From positions 1 to 32,787 of the forward strand of contig JALSHZ010000010.1 of assembly GCA_026981985.1 (NCBI GenBank): 32,787 nt of DNA. Direction: 5' to 3'. The notes beneath the pieces are model-generated. The model saw only the letters and a list, made by a program, of their open reading frames with translations. It was not told where the DNA came from and did not search any database. Position numbers and translations under genes: made by a program. Positions 15,530-23,020 of the stretch are shown piece by piece. Source of the stretch: Gammaproteobacteria bacterium. Lineage in GTDB: Bacteria; Pseudomonadota; Gammaproteobacteria; UWMA-0217. The stretch's first letter is position 1. The number at the start of each line of letters is the position of its first letter.

Positions 15530-16093
15530 ATGTCCGGACTGCCGCTGCAATTGGTCGATCCCTTCAGGCAGGCCAGCCTTGGTGCCGAGTACCAGGGTGA
15601 ACTGCCGTTTGACAAGATGCCGCGTCTGCGGGCACTGCTCGTCGAACAGTGCGAAGGGAGTGTAAGGTATCGACTCCGATTTTCGCAACCGGGCAGTCGA
15701 CGTTACTGCCTGGAAGGGGAAGTCGAAACCTTGGTTTCGCTACCCTGTCAGCGTTGCTTTCGCCCAGCACTGCACCAGGTGGAAGGGCGTTTCTGCTTCG
15801 AGCTGGTAGAAACCGAAGCGCAGGTTGATCTGGTCGAGGATGGCTGCGAAGCGTTGCTGGTAACAGACGAACGTATCAGCCTCGTCGGATTGCTTGAAGA
15901 CGAGGTGTTGCTGGGGTTGCCGGCAATAGCGGTTCACGACGACATTGCGGCTTGCGAAGGCTCGGACTGGCAACAGTGGATGGCACAAGAGCAGGGCAAG
16001 TTACTGAATGAGAATGCCGGGGATGAGGACAACCCGTTCGCGGCATTGGCCGGCCTGAAAGATACCCTTGCCTCGAAAGAGGGCAAAGAGTAA
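15530..16093 (+). CDS. yceD: 23S rRNA accumulation protein YceD (DUF177)
   Basis: The 187-residue protein belongs to DUF177/YceD, a cytoplasmic family co-transcribed with rpmF in most bacteria and linked to 23S rRNA accumulation. The CQRC motif near residue 74 (LPCQRCFRP) is the family hallmark and may bind metal. The acidic segment, the PAIAVHD motif and the C-terminal NPFAALAGLKDTL match E. coli YceD. The ATG at 15530 is supported because LPLQLVDPFRQA...YQG aligns with the start of the E. coli protein, although there is no ribosome binding site and the promoter ends 9 bp upstream. The next gene, rpmF, starts 43 bp downstream. Confidence 0.92.
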   Translation: MSGLPLQLVDPFRQASLGAEYQGELPFDKMPRLRALLVEQCEGSVRYRLRFSQPGSRRYCLEGEVETLVSLPCQRCFRPALHQVEGRFCFELVETEAQVDLVEDGCEALLVTDERISLVGLLEDEVLLGLPAIAVHDDIAACEGSDWQQWMAQEQGKLLNENAGDEDNPFAALAGLKDTLASKEGKE

Positions 16094-16136
16094 CGATCGG
16101 TCCGACATCGATGTATTTGAAGACTGGAGCTGAATC

Positions 16137-16334
16137 ATGGCTGTACAAAAGAGTAAGAAGTCACGTTCGCGTCGCGGCATGCGTCGTTCACATGACAGTT
16201 TGAATGGACCTACATTGTCCATCGATCCCGTAACCGGTGAGACGCATCGTCGCCACCACGTGACGCCGGATGGTTTCTACCGCGGCAGACAAGTCATTGT
16301 GATGGCTGAGGAAGTCGAAGAAGACGAGGAGTAA
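16137..16334 (+). CDS. rpmF: 50S ribosomal protein L32
   Basis: The 65-residue ribosomal protein begins [20 protein letters not shown], the conserved basic L32 start that binds 23S rRNA. A GGAG Shine-Dalgarno sequence lies about 7 nt before the ATG. The C-terminus is acidic (EEVEEDEE), longer and more acidic than E. coli L32. No CxxC zinc pair is present, so this is the zinc-free form. It lies between yceD and plsX as is usual, and a strong hairpin follows the stop. Confidence 0.97.
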   Translation: MAVQKSKKSRSRRGMRRSHDSLNGPTLSIDPVTGETHRRHHVTPDGFYRGRQVIVMAEEVEEDEE

Positions 16335-16352
16335 TCTCCTCACGAGCGGGAC

Positions 16353-16389
16353 AACGACGACAGGCGCTACATGCGCCTGTCGTCGTTTT
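16353..16389 (+). terminator. Strong intrinsic terminator/attenuator between rpmF and plsX
   Basis: A perfect 15-bp stem pairs 16353-16367 with 16373-16387 around a 5-nt TACAT loop, and the run TTTT (16386-16389) closes it. It begins 18 bp after the rpmF stop and ends 37 bp before plsX. Because plsX has no obvious promoter of its own, this probably works as a partial terminator that lowers plsX/fabH relative to L32, or as an mRNA 3'-end stabiliser. The short T-run makes complete termination less likely. Confidence 0.75.
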
Positions 16390-16425
16390 GAGCGCTCATC
16401 CGGAAATCATCGGAGCAGCTATCGC

Positions 16426-17439
16426 ATGTCACGACAACACTATCGGATTTCACTGGATGCAATGAGTGGGGACCTTGGTCCCGAAGCCGTCGTCCCCGCG
16501 GCGCTCGATGCGTTACGAACATTCGATGATATTGCCCTCGTGCTGGTGGGTGACGAGGCGAAGATTCGGCAGCAGCTTGGCAATGCTTCTTCGTCACGGC
16601 TGAGTATTGTGCATACCACTGAGGTCGTCACCATGGAAGACGCACCGGCCCAGGCGCTGCGCACGAAAAAGGATTCGTCGATGCGGGTGGCGATCAATCT
16701 GGTCAAAGAGGGCAAGGTTGATGCGGCCGTCAGCGCGGGCAATACCGGCGCATTGATGGCAACCGCCAAGTTTGTGCTCAAGACCTTGCCGGGCATTCAT
16801 CGTCCTGCTATCTGTACCGCGGTGCCTTCCGGAAGCGGCAGCCATACGCACCTGCTCGATCTTGGCGCGAATATCGATTCGTCACCGGAGCAGCTGCATC
16901 AGTTTGCCGTCATGGGTTCGGTCATGGTGCAGGCAGTGGACAATAATGCGGCGCCTGCCGTCGGGCTATTGAATGTTGGCGCCGAGGCGATCAAGGGCAG
17001 CGCCGAGGTCAAAGCCGCTGGCGAATTGCTGGCATCCAGTCCGTTGAACTATGTCGGTTTCGTCGAAGGTGATGATATCTATGCCGGCAAGGTGGACGTG
17101 GTGGTCTGCGATGGGTTCGTCGGCAATGTGGCGTTGAAGACCAGCGAAGGTCTGGCGAAGATGATTTCCAGTAATCTTCGGGATGAATTCCTGCGCACGC
17201 CGCTGACAAAGCTCGCCGGCCTTATTGCCATGCCTGTGCTCAAGGCATTTCGCCGCAAGATCGATCCGCGGCGCTACAATGGCGCCAGTTTGCTGGGCCT
17301 CAACGGTGTCGTGATCAAGAGCCACGGTGGCGCTGACCGTCTTGCCTTTGCCAATGCCATCAAGATAGCGCGCATCGAGGCGCATCAGAAGGTGCCGGAA
17401 AAGATTGGCGCACAAATTCAGAGCCTGCTCTCTGAATGA
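16426..17439 (+). CDS. plsX: Phosphate acyltransferase PlsX
   Basis: The 337-residue peripheral enzyme converts acyl-ACP and phosphate to acyl-phosphate for PlsY in phospholipid synthesis. Typical motifs are SLDAMSGDLGPEAVVPAAL at the N-terminus, VSAGNTGALMATA, and VVCDGFVGNVALKTSEGLAK. The C-terminal LLGLNGVVIKSHGGAD is also conserved. Its length is close to that of the E. coli enzyme. The ATG at 16426 comes 91 bp after rpmF, across the hairpin. fabH follows 49 bp downstream in the same direction, so the two lipid genes are likely co-transcribed. Confidence 0.96.
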   Translation: MSRQHYRISLDAMSGDLGPEAVVPAALDALRTFDDIALVLVGDEAKIRQQLGNASSSRLSIVHTTEVVTMEDAPAQALRTKKDSSMRVAINLVKEGKVDAAVSAGNTGALMATAKFVLKTLPGIHRPAICTAVPSGSGSHTHLLDLGANIDSSPEQLHQFAVMGSVMVQAVDNNAAPAVGLLNVGAEAIKGSAEVKAAGELLASSPLNYVGFVEGDDIYAGKVDVVVCDGFVGNVALKTSEGLAKMISSNLRDEFLRTPLTKLAGLIAMPVLKAFRRKIDPRRYNGASLLGLNGVVIKSHGGADRLAFANAIKIARIEAHQKVPEKIGAQIQSLLSE

Positions 17440-17488
17440 CAGCCGTGTAACATAACGGCAGAGTAGAACGATTGTAACGGAGCGCTCC

Positions 17489-18454
17489 ATGTATTCACGC
17501 ATTACCGGTACCGGCAGTTATCTGCCCGAAAAAATCCTGACCAATAAAGACCTGGAGGCGATCGTCGATACCTCCGACGAGTGGATCAGGGAGCGTACCG
17601 GTATTCGTGAACGCCATGTTGCCGCACCGACCGAAACCACTTGCGACCTGGCTGAGCAGGCGGCGCGCTGTGCACTCGATGCTGCTGGCAAGCACCCTGA
17701 TGATGTAGACCTGATCATTATCGCGACCACGACCCCCGACAAGGTATTCCCCAGTACGGCCTGCCTGTTGCAAGCGCGGCTGGGCATTCGCGGTTGTACG
17801 GCGTTCGATTTGCAGGCGGTCTGCACCGGGTTCGTCTATGCTGTGGGGGTTGCTGACAAATTCATCAAATCGGGAACCCACAAATGTGCGCTGGTGATCG
17901 GTGCCGAGACGATTAGCCGGCTGCTGGACTGGACCGACAGAACCACCTGTGTGCTGTTTGGCGATGGTGCCGGCGCGGTGGTGCTCGAAGCTGGTGACGA
18001 ACCCGGCATTCTCTCGACCCACCTGCATGCCGATGGTCAATACGAGAAGCTATTGCATGTACCTGCGGGGATCTCTACCGGATTTGCCGAAATCCAGGCC
18101 GAGTCGGCGTTCATCCAGATGAAGGGTAACGAAGTATTTCGCGTGGCGGTCAACACCCTGGGCAGGATCGTCGATGAAACCCTCGCGGCCAATGATATGC
18201 AAAAGGAAGACATCGACTGGTTGGTACCGCACCAGGCCAATGTGCGCATCATTCAGGCAACGGCCAAAAAGCTCAAGATGGATATGGATCACGTTGTCGT
18301 TACTGTTGCCGAGCATGGTAATACCTCGGCGGCGTCGGTGCCGCTGGCGCTGGACACGGCGGTCAGGCGAGGAGATATCAAGCCGGGTGAAACGGTAATG
18401 ATGGAAGCTTTTGGTGGCGGTTTTACCTGGGGTTCCGTACTGGCAGTAATGTAA
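17489..18454 (+). CDS. fabH: 3-oxoacyl-ACP synthase III (FabH)
   Basis: The 321-residue ketoacyl synthase III starts fatty-acid chains by condensing acetyl-CoA with malonyl-ACP. The thiolase fold carries the catalytic triad: C112 in LQAVCTGF, the histidine in [10 protein letters not shown] and the asparagine in [14 protein letters not shown]. The cysteine number equals that of E. coli FabH. GGAG precedes the ATG at 17489. It follows plsX, but the usual next genes fabD, fabG and acpP are not here: a CYTH-domain gene starts 7 bp after the stop. The rest of the fatty-acid operon must therefore lie elsewhere in this genome. Confidence 0.97.
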   Translation: MYSRITGTGSYLPEKILTNKDLEAIVDTSDEWIRERTGIRERHVAAPTETTCDLAEQAARCALDAAGKHPDDVDLIIIATTTPDKVFPSTACLLQARLGIRGCTAFDLQAVCTGFVYAVGVADKFIKSGTHKCALVIGAETISRLLDWTDRTTCVLFGDGAGAVVLEAGDEPGILSTHLHADGQYEKLLHVPAGISTGFAEIQAESAFIQMKGNEVFRVAVNTLGRIVDETLAANDMQKEDIDWLVPHQANVRIIQATAKKLKMDMDHVVVTVAEHGNTSAASVPLALDTAVRRGDIKPGETVMMEAFGGGFTWGSVLAVM

Positions 18455-18461
18455 CCGGCGT

Positions 18462-18935
18462 ATGGCAACAGAAATCGAACGCAAGTTTCTTGTCGTCAGC
18501 GACGCCTGGCGCGACGCCGTGACGCACAGCGCCATCTTCAGGCAGGGCTATATTGCGACGGGAGAAACAACTCGGGGCTCGGTTCGGGTGCGGATTTCCG
18601 GCGATCAGGCATGGCTGAACATGAAATCTGCGACGCGCGGCATGGAACGGCTGGAGTTCGAATACCCACTACCGCTCGAAGATGCGATCCAGGTCCTTGA
18701 CTCCCTCTGTGAAACCCCCATCATCGAGAAAACTCGGCACTATGTCCGTCATGCCGACCACACTTGGGAAGTGGATGTGTTCGAGGGCGAGAACGCTGGC
18801 TTGGTGGTTGCCGAGGTTGAGCTCGAAACGACAGAAGACCGCCCCTCGTTGCCGGTATGGGTTGGGAACGAGGTCACAGATGATTTGAGGTACTACAACG
18901 CTTGTCTCGTAAAGCACCCCTTTAACACGTGGTGA
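18462..18935 (+). CDS. CYTH-domain triphosphate tunnel metalloenzyme
   Basis: The 157-residue protein starts with the CYTH hallmark ExExK (E4-I-E6-R-K8) and shows further charged residues of the tunnel: VRVRISGDQAWLNMKS, REFLEYP-like RLEFEYPLPL, and EVDVFEGENAGLVVAEVEL. Members of this length cleave inorganic triphosphate or thiamine triphosphate with Mg or Mn; class IV adenylate cyclases share the fold. The substrate is not determined by sequence. It lies 7 bp after fabH and has no clear Shine-Dalgarno sequence, so it is probably the last gene of the yceD-fabH transcript. A biochemical link to fatty-acid synthesis is not evident. Confidence 0.9.
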   Translation: MATEIERKFLVVSDAWRDAVTHSAIFRQGYIATGETTRGSVRVRISGDQAWLNMKSATRGMERLEFEYPLPLEDAIQVLDSLCETPIIEKTRHYVRHADHTWEVDVFEGENAGLVVAEVELETTEDRPSLPVWVGNEVTDDLRYYNACLVKHPFNTW

Positions 18936-18947
18936 TGACAGAGTGAC

Positions 18948-18976
18948 TTGAGCGGCATTGGGTTTCTGCCTAATCT
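18948..18976 (+). promoter_or_regulatory. Weak candidate promoter for the response regulator
   Basis: TTGAGC (18948-18953) and TAATCT (18971-18976) are 17 bp apart, 46 bp before the ATG of the UvrY-like gene. The -35 has four consensus bases, the -10 only three. A promoter is expected in this 86-bp gap, but this is only the best of weak candidates. Confidence 0.25.
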
Positions 18977-19021
18977 TCTACTCGACGCAGACAGCAACAT
19001 AACCTCATACAGGGAGATACG

Positions 19022-19654
19022 ATGGTTAACATTTTTATAGCGGATGGTCAGCCATTCGAGGAGAAGGATATCCTCGCTGAATTCGCAGCCGAAGGAATTC
19101 AAGTTCGCAAGCAGTGCAGTACCAGTGAAGAGCTGGTCGACGCAGTCAAGAAGGAGCAGCCTGATGTCGTGTTGCTGTCTTTGACGCTCGGTGGCTTGGG
19201 CGCGTTTGAAGCGATCGATCAGATCAGATTGAACTTCCCGCGCGTGGGTATCGTTATCATGCTGGTGCATGCAGACGGCCCATTCCCCAAGCGACTGCTC
19301 GATACGGGCGCCAGCGGTTTCATTTCTCGCAATACTGATCCGACCGATATCGTTGACGCTATCGTTACGGTAAAAAATGGCGAGAAGTACATCAGCCCGG
19401 AGATTGCTCAAAAAATTGCCATTTCACTGCTGCCTGGTGGCGAAGAGTCACCGCTGGATCGTCTCTCTGAGCGTGAAATGCAAGTCATGTTGCAGCTGAG
19501 CCAGGGTGATTCGCCATTGCTGATTTCGAGCAGGTTGGCGCTGAGCCCGAAAACTGTTAGCACCTACAAGCACCGCGTTCGCGACAAGCTTCGGGTCGAT
19601 GATACTCAGGAGATCTTTGCGCTGGCTGGCACCCATGGCTTGGTCGCACGCTAG
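19022..19654 (+). CDS. LuxR-type response regulator of the UvrY/GacA family with a degenerate receiver
   Basis: The 210-residue protein has a receiver domain (1-125) and a LuxR-type helix-turn-helix (about 145-205; LSEREMQVMLQLSQGD, LSPKTVSTYKHRVRDKL). Length, the C-terminal domain and the position near uvrC and pgsA match UvrY/GacA, which activates the Csr small RNAs. The receiver has lost its phosphorylation chemistry. Aligned to E. coli UvrY, the phosphoacceptor D54 is S53, the acidic D9 is G9, the T82-type position is hydrophobic and the conserved lysine is arginine (ISRNTDP). Only D8 remains. A strong AGGGAG ribosome site precedes the ATG. Whether it has become phosphorylation-independent or is regulated differently is inference. 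A true UvrY may exist elsewhere. Confidence 0.85.
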   Translation: MVNIFIADGQPFEEKDILAEFAAEGIQVRKQCSTSEELVDAVKKEQPDVVLLSLTLGGLGAFEAIDQIRLNFPRVGIVIMLVHADGPFPKRLLDTGASGFISRNTDPTDIVDAIVTVKNGEKYISPEIAQKIAISLLPGGEESPLDRLSEREMQVMLQLSQGDSPLLISSRLALSPKTVSTYKHRVRDKLRVDDTQEIFALAGTHGLVAR

Positions 19655-19681
19655 TACGTCAACCTGTCAGTAATGTTCCAC

Positions 19682-19709
19682 ACAACGGGAAGCATGTGCT
19701 TCCCGTTGT
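19682..19709 (+). terminator. Hairpin terminator after the response regulator
   Basis: A perfect 12-bp stem (ACAACGGGAAGC / GCTTCCCGTTGT) with a 4-nt ATGT loop lies 27 bp after the stop codon. The trailing T-run is weak (AGTTTG), so termination may be partial. It separates the regulator from the DNA-repair genes. Confidence 0.65.
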
Positions 19710-19738
19710 AGTTTGAAGCACTGAAAAATGAATCGGGC

Positions 19739-19744
19739 TAGAAT
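19739..19744 (+). promoter_or_regulatory. -10 box six bases before the uracil-DNA glycosylase ATG
   Basis: TAGAAT ends 6 nt before the ATG at 19751, so the expected transcription start falls on the start codon itself. There is no Shine-Dalgarno sequence. The -35 is poor (TTGAAG 20 bp upstream). A leaderless mRNA is the simplest reading. Confidence 0.45.
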
Positions 19745-19750
19745 CCCATC

Positions 19751-20377
19751 ATGGAATTCAGTCTCGATTGCCGCCGTTGTCCGCGGCTGGTGCACTACCT
19801 CGAATCGCTCCGTCTTCGTTTTCCCGACTATCACAATGCACCGGTGCCCGCCTTTGGTGATCCTGCTGCGCGATTGATGATTGTCGGGCTGGCCCCCGGG
19901 CTGCATGGCGCCAATGCCACCGGTAGGGTGTTTACCGGCGATCCGTCCGGTGATCTGCTGTTCGCCACCTTGCACCGATTCGGTTTCTGCAACTATCCAT
20001 CGTCGCGTCTGATGGTCGATGATCTGCGGCTCGACAATTGCCTGATTACCAACGCAGTCAAATGTGTGCCTCCCTCGAATCTTCCTAACAGCACCGAACG
20101 CAAGCGTTGCGGCAGTTTTTTGCGCGACGAGATTGATACCCTTGCGCCACGTGTCATTGTCGCACTGGGGCGTATAGCGCATGAGAGCGTTCTCAAGGCG
20201 TTGGACCAGACCATCGCCCGGTTTCCCTTTGCCCATCTTGCTGAACACTGCCCGCTGGGTGCAGAAGGCCCGATCTTGCTGGACAGTTATCATTGCAGTC
20301 GCTACAACGTACAGACCAAGCGGCTGACGGCTGCGATGTTCGACAAGGTGTTTGCGAGAGCACGGGAGTTGCTGTGA
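19751..20377 (+). CDS. Uracil-DNA glycosylase, family 5 (UdgB-like, 4Fe-4S)
   Basis: The 208-residue base-excision repair enzyme removes uracil and possibly other deaminated bases from DNA. Motif A reads GLAPGLHGANATGRVFTGD (46-64). The iron-sulphur cysteines appear to be C7, C10, C105 and C120 (CRRC; NAVKCVPPSN; RKRC). Motif B near the C-terminus is HCSRYNVQTKRLT, close to the UdgB HPSRxNxxTxRLT pattern but with Cys for Pro. Its stop overlaps the GTG start of uvrC by 4 bp, so the two repair enzymes are translationally coupled. In E. coli uvrY and uvrC are adjacent; here this gene and a terminator lie between them. Confidence 0.88.
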   Translation: MEFSLDCRRCPRLVHYLESLRLRFPDYHNAPVPAFGDPAARLMIVGLAPGLHGANATGRVFTGDPSGDLLFATLHRFGFCNYPSSRLMVDDLRLDNCLITNAVKCVPPSNLPNSTERKRCGSFLRDEIDTLAPRVIVALGRIAHESVLKALDQTIARFPFAHLAEHCPLGAEGPILLDSYHCSRYNVQTKRLTAAMFDKVFARARELL

Positions 20378-22218
20378 CAGCGCAAGACAAGGCTACGAGC
20401 CAAGCCTTCGATCACCAGGAGGTGCTTGCCACCATGCCCGCCGCGCCCGGTGTCTACCGCATGCTCGGTGATAAAGGTGAGTTGCTGTATGTGGGCAAGG
20501 CCAAGCATCTGAAAAAACGGGTAGCGAGCTATTTCGTCAGTGGGAGAAACAGCCTGCGCATTCGCAAGATGGTGGCGCAGATCCGGGATATCCAGATCAC
20601 CGTCACCGAAACAGAAGCCGAAGCGCTGCTGCTTGAGAGTAATCTGATCAAGCAGCATCGGCCTCGTTACAACATTCTGCTGCGGGACGATAAATCTTAT
20701 CCCTATATCTACGTTTCCACCGAAAGCGCTTATCCGCGTCTGAGTTTTCATCGTGGCGCCCGTAGTGGCAAGGGGCGCTATTTTGGGCCCTATCCGTCGG
20801 CCACGGCGGTACGTTTCACGCTCAGTCAACTGCAAAAGTTGTTCAAGGTGCGGCTCTGCGAGGACAGCTATTACCGCAGTCGTTCCCGTCCCTGTCTGCA
20901 ATATCAGATCAAGCGCTGTTCAGCGCCCTGCGTAGATCTTGTTTCACAGGAGGACTATCGGCGCGATATCGAAGACAGCATGCGCTTTCTGTCCGGCAAG
21001 AGTGATGAGCTGATTGCCGAGCAGATCGTCAAGATGGAGCAAGCATCGGCCGCGCTGGAATTCGAGCAGGCGGCGCAATACCGCGATCAGATCGAACTGA
21101 TGCGCAAAATCGCGCAGCAGCAGTACATCAGTGGGGCGAAAGGTGATGTCGATGTGATTGCGGTTGCTATCGAGCAGGGGGTTGCCTGCGTGCAGGTATT
21201 TTATATCCGCACCGGGAACAGCCTTGGCAACCGGGCGTTTTTTCCGCGCCTGCCGGACAAGGGCGCCGACGAGAACGAGGTGCTGGCGGCTTTTCTCGGG
21301 CAATACTATGCAGCCCGGGAGATCCCAGCTGAGGTCATCATCAGTCGGCCATTGAAAGATCATGTGTTGATCGAGCAAATGCTGCGGCTGCGCAAGGAAG
21401 GCAAGGTGGTGCTGAAAAGCAGTGTTCGTGGTGAGCGGTCGAAATGGCTGGAGATGGCCGAGCGCAACGCGCGTGTTGCACTGCGTTCTCGCCTTGCATC
21501 ACGTGAGACGGTACGCACGCGCTATGAAGATCTGCAAGAACGGCTCGGGCTCGATGAAATACCCAAGCGCATGGAGTGTTTCGATATTTCCCATACCCAG
21601 GGCGAGGCGACGGTTGCCTCCTGTGTCGTCTTCAATGAAGAAGGGCCGCTCAATGGCGACTATCGGCGCTTCAATATCACCGGCATTACGCCCGGAGACG
21701 ACTATGCGGCCATGCATCAGGCGCTGAGCCGGCGCTATCGCAGACTGGCGGAGGGCGAAGGTGTTTTGCCTGATATTCTTTTCATCGACGGCGGGCGTGG
21801 TCAGCTGCATCAGGCAGAGGCGGTGCTCAGCGACTTCCAGATCCAGGGTGTCACGCTGGTCGGGGTGGCGAAGGGCGAGGGACGCAAGGCTGGTTTGGAA
21901 ACGTTGTTTGTTTCGGGCCAGGACAAGGGTATTTCATTGCCACCTGATAGTCCCGCGCTGCAATTGGTGTTGCAGATTCGGGATGAGGCGCATCGATTCG
22001 CCATCACCGGCCATCGCAAGCGGCGGGCCAAGGCGCGGGTCAGTTCGACGCTGGAGGAGGTGCCGGGGTTGGGGCCGAAACGGCGCCAGGCATTGCTGCA
22101 ACACTTTGGCGGTATCCGCGCCATTGCCACCGCCAGTATCGAAGAGTTGGCCAAGGTGCAGGGCATCAGCAGGCGTCTCGCCGAGGCCATCTATAGCCGC
22201 TATCATGACGAGACCTGA
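20374..22218 (+). CDS. uvrC: Excinuclease ABC subunit C
   Basis: The 614-residue nuclease makes both incisions in nucleotide excision repair. An N-terminal GIY-YIG domain (about 20-100; PGVYRML, LLYVGKAKHLKKRV) makes the 3' cut. The UVR motif (about 200-240; EQASAALEFEQAAQYRDQI) binds UvrB. The RNase H-like domain (about 380-540; ECFDISHTQGEATVASCVVF) makes the 5' cut. Tandem helix-hairpin-helix motifs end the protein (VPGLGPKRRQALL; GISRRLAEAIY). The GTG at 20374 is chosen because it gives the usual N-terminal length and overlaps the upstream stop (GTGA). pgsA follows 20 bp downstream as in E. coli. Confidence 0.97.
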   Translation: MTAQDKATSQAFDHQEVLATMPAAPGVYRMLGDKGELLYVGKAKHLKKRVASYFVSGRNSLRIRKMVAQIRDIQITVTETEAEALLLESNLIKQHRPRYNILLRDDKSYPYIYVSTESAYPRLSFHRGARSGKGRYFGPYPSATAVRFTLSQLQKLFKVRLCEDSYYRSRSRPCLQYQIKRCSAPCVDLVSQEDYRRDIEDSMRFLSGKSDELIAEQIVKMEQASAALEFEQAAQYRDQIELMRKIAQQQYISGAKGDVDVIAVAIEQGVACVQVFYIRTGNSLGNRAFFPRLPDKGADENEVLAAFLGQYYAAREIPAEVIISRPLKDHVLIEQMLRLRKEGKVVLKSSVRGERSKWLEMAERNARVALRSRLASRETVRTRYEDLQERLGLDEIPKRMECFDISHTQGEATVASCVVFNEEGPLNGDYRRFNITGITPGDDYAAMHQALSRRYRRLAEGEGVLPDILFIDGGRGQLHQAEAVLSDFQIQGVTLVGVAKGEGRKAGLETLFVSGQDKGISLPPDSPALQLVLQIRDEAHRFAITGHRKRRAKARVSSTLEEVPGLGPKRRQALLQHFGGIRAIATASIEELAKVQGISRRLAEAIYSRYHDET

Positions 22219-22224
22219 CCGGTA

Positions 22225-22230
22225 TAGAAT
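22225..22230 (+). promoter_or_regulatory. -10 box eight bases before the pgsA ATG
   Basis: TAGAAT (within TATAGAAT) ends 8 nt before the pgsA start, and no Shine-Dalgarno sequence is present. It matches the arrangement at yceD and the uracil-DNA glycosylase gene. The -35 region lies in the uvrC 3' end and is poor. It would give pgsA a near-leaderless transcript in addition to any readthrough from uvrC. Confidence 0.4.
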
Positions 22231-22238
22231 AACCGCCC

Positions 22239-22781
22239 ATGGACTTCAATATTCCCAATTTGCTGACGCTGGCGCGTATCGTATTGATACCGCTGGTGCT
22301 TATTATTTTCTATCTGCCTATCGAACACGCCGGCCCGCTGGCTGCGATACTGTTTGCGATTGCAGGTATTACCGACTGGCTCGATGGCTATCTGGCGCGC
22401 CGGCTCAACCAGATGTCGCGTTTTGGCGCTTTCCTTGACCCGGTAGCCGACAAGCTGATGGTCGCGGCGGCCTTGTTGCTGATCGTCGACAAGTTTGGTG
22501 GTGTCTGGATCACGGCTGCTGCGGTGATTATCATCGGCCGTGAGATCGCGATCTCGGCGCTACGTGAGTGGATGGCGGAAATTGGTGATCGCAGAAAGGT
22601 GGCCGTCAGCTATCTGGGCAAGCTCAAAACCACCGCGCAGATGTTCGCGCTGTTTTTTCTGCTATACCAGGAGCCGTTGCTGGGCTTGCCGTCACTGCAG
22701 ATAGGATTCGTCCTGCTGGCCATTTCGGCCGTGCTGACACTGTGGTCTATGTTCAACTACCTCCGTCTGGCCATGAAATAG
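22239..22781 (+). CDS. pgsA: CDP-diacylglycerol--glycerol-3-phosphate 3-phosphatidyltransferase
   Basis: The 180-residue inner-membrane enzyme makes phosphatidylglycerophosphate, the committed step to phosphatidylglycerol and cardiolipin. The CDP-alcohol phosphotransferase motif is complete: D46-x2-D49-G50-x2-A53-R54-x8-G63-x3-D67-x3-D71 (DWLDGYLARRLNQMSRFGAF then LDPVADK). Several hydrophobic helices span the membrane (for example 15-26, 35-45, 75-88, 142-175). The length equals that of E. coli PgsA and the neighbours (uvrC before, tRNA cluster after) are the same. The gene starts directly with ATG after a TAGAAT box and lacks a ribosome binding site. Confidence 0.96.
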   Translation: MDFNIPNLLTLARIVLIPLVLIIFYLPIEHAGPLAAILFAIAGITDWLDGYLARRLNQMSRFGAFLDPVADKLMVAAALLLIVDKFGGVWITAAAVIIIGREIAISALREWMAEIGDRRKVAVSYLGKLKTTAQMFALFFLLYQEPLLGLPSLQIGFVLLAISAVLTLWSMFNYLRLAMK

Positions 22782-22783
22782 GG

Positions 22784-22813
22784 TTGACATCAGACGGAAA
22801 ATACCGATAATAC
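22784..22813 (+). promoter_or_regulatory. Sigma-70 promoter of tRNA-Gly
   Basis: A perfect TTGACA (22784-22789) starts 2 bp after the pgsA stop. The -10 is GATAAT (22806-22811, 16-bp spacer) or TAATAC (22808-22813, 18-bp spacer). A GC-rich discriminator (CGGCCTCC) follows before the tRNA at 22825, as in stringently controlled stable RNA promoters. Confidence 0.8.
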
Positions 22814-22824
22814 CGGCCTCCAAC

Positions 22825-22900
22825 GCGGGAATAGCTCAGCTGGTAGAGCACAACCTTGCCAAGGTTGGGGTCGCGAGTTCGAATCTCGTTTCCCGCTCCA
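22825..22900 (+). tRNA. tRNA-Gly (GCC)
   Basis: The 76-nt cloverleaf includes an encoded CCA. The acceptor arms GCGGGAA and TTCCCGC pair fully, followed by T and CCA. The anticodon stem CAACC/GGTTG encloses the loop TTGCCAA with anticodon GCC. The T arm GCGAG-TTCGAAT-CTCGT is normal. It corresponds to E. coli glyW in position. Confidence 0.97.
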
Positions 22901-22907
22901 AATTGTC

Positions 22908-22937
22908 GAAAAAGCCTCGCACACGCGGGGCTTTTTC
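22908..22937 (+). terminator. Intrinsic terminator after tRNA-Gly
   Basis: The stem AAAAAGCCTCGC / GCGGGGCTTTTT (one G-T pair) with an ACAC loop ends in a T-run, 8 bp after the tRNA-Gly CCA. It separates tRNA-Gly from tRNA-Cys, so the tRNAs form at least two transcription units. A-T pairing at the base means it could also work on the minus strand. Confidence 0.85.
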
Positions 22938-23020
22938 TTGCCTGCAAACCGCAGGTGCGCCGACGAAAAAAGTGCAATGAAATAGCCGATAAAAGCTGTT
23001 ATCATCGCGCCTCAAACTCT

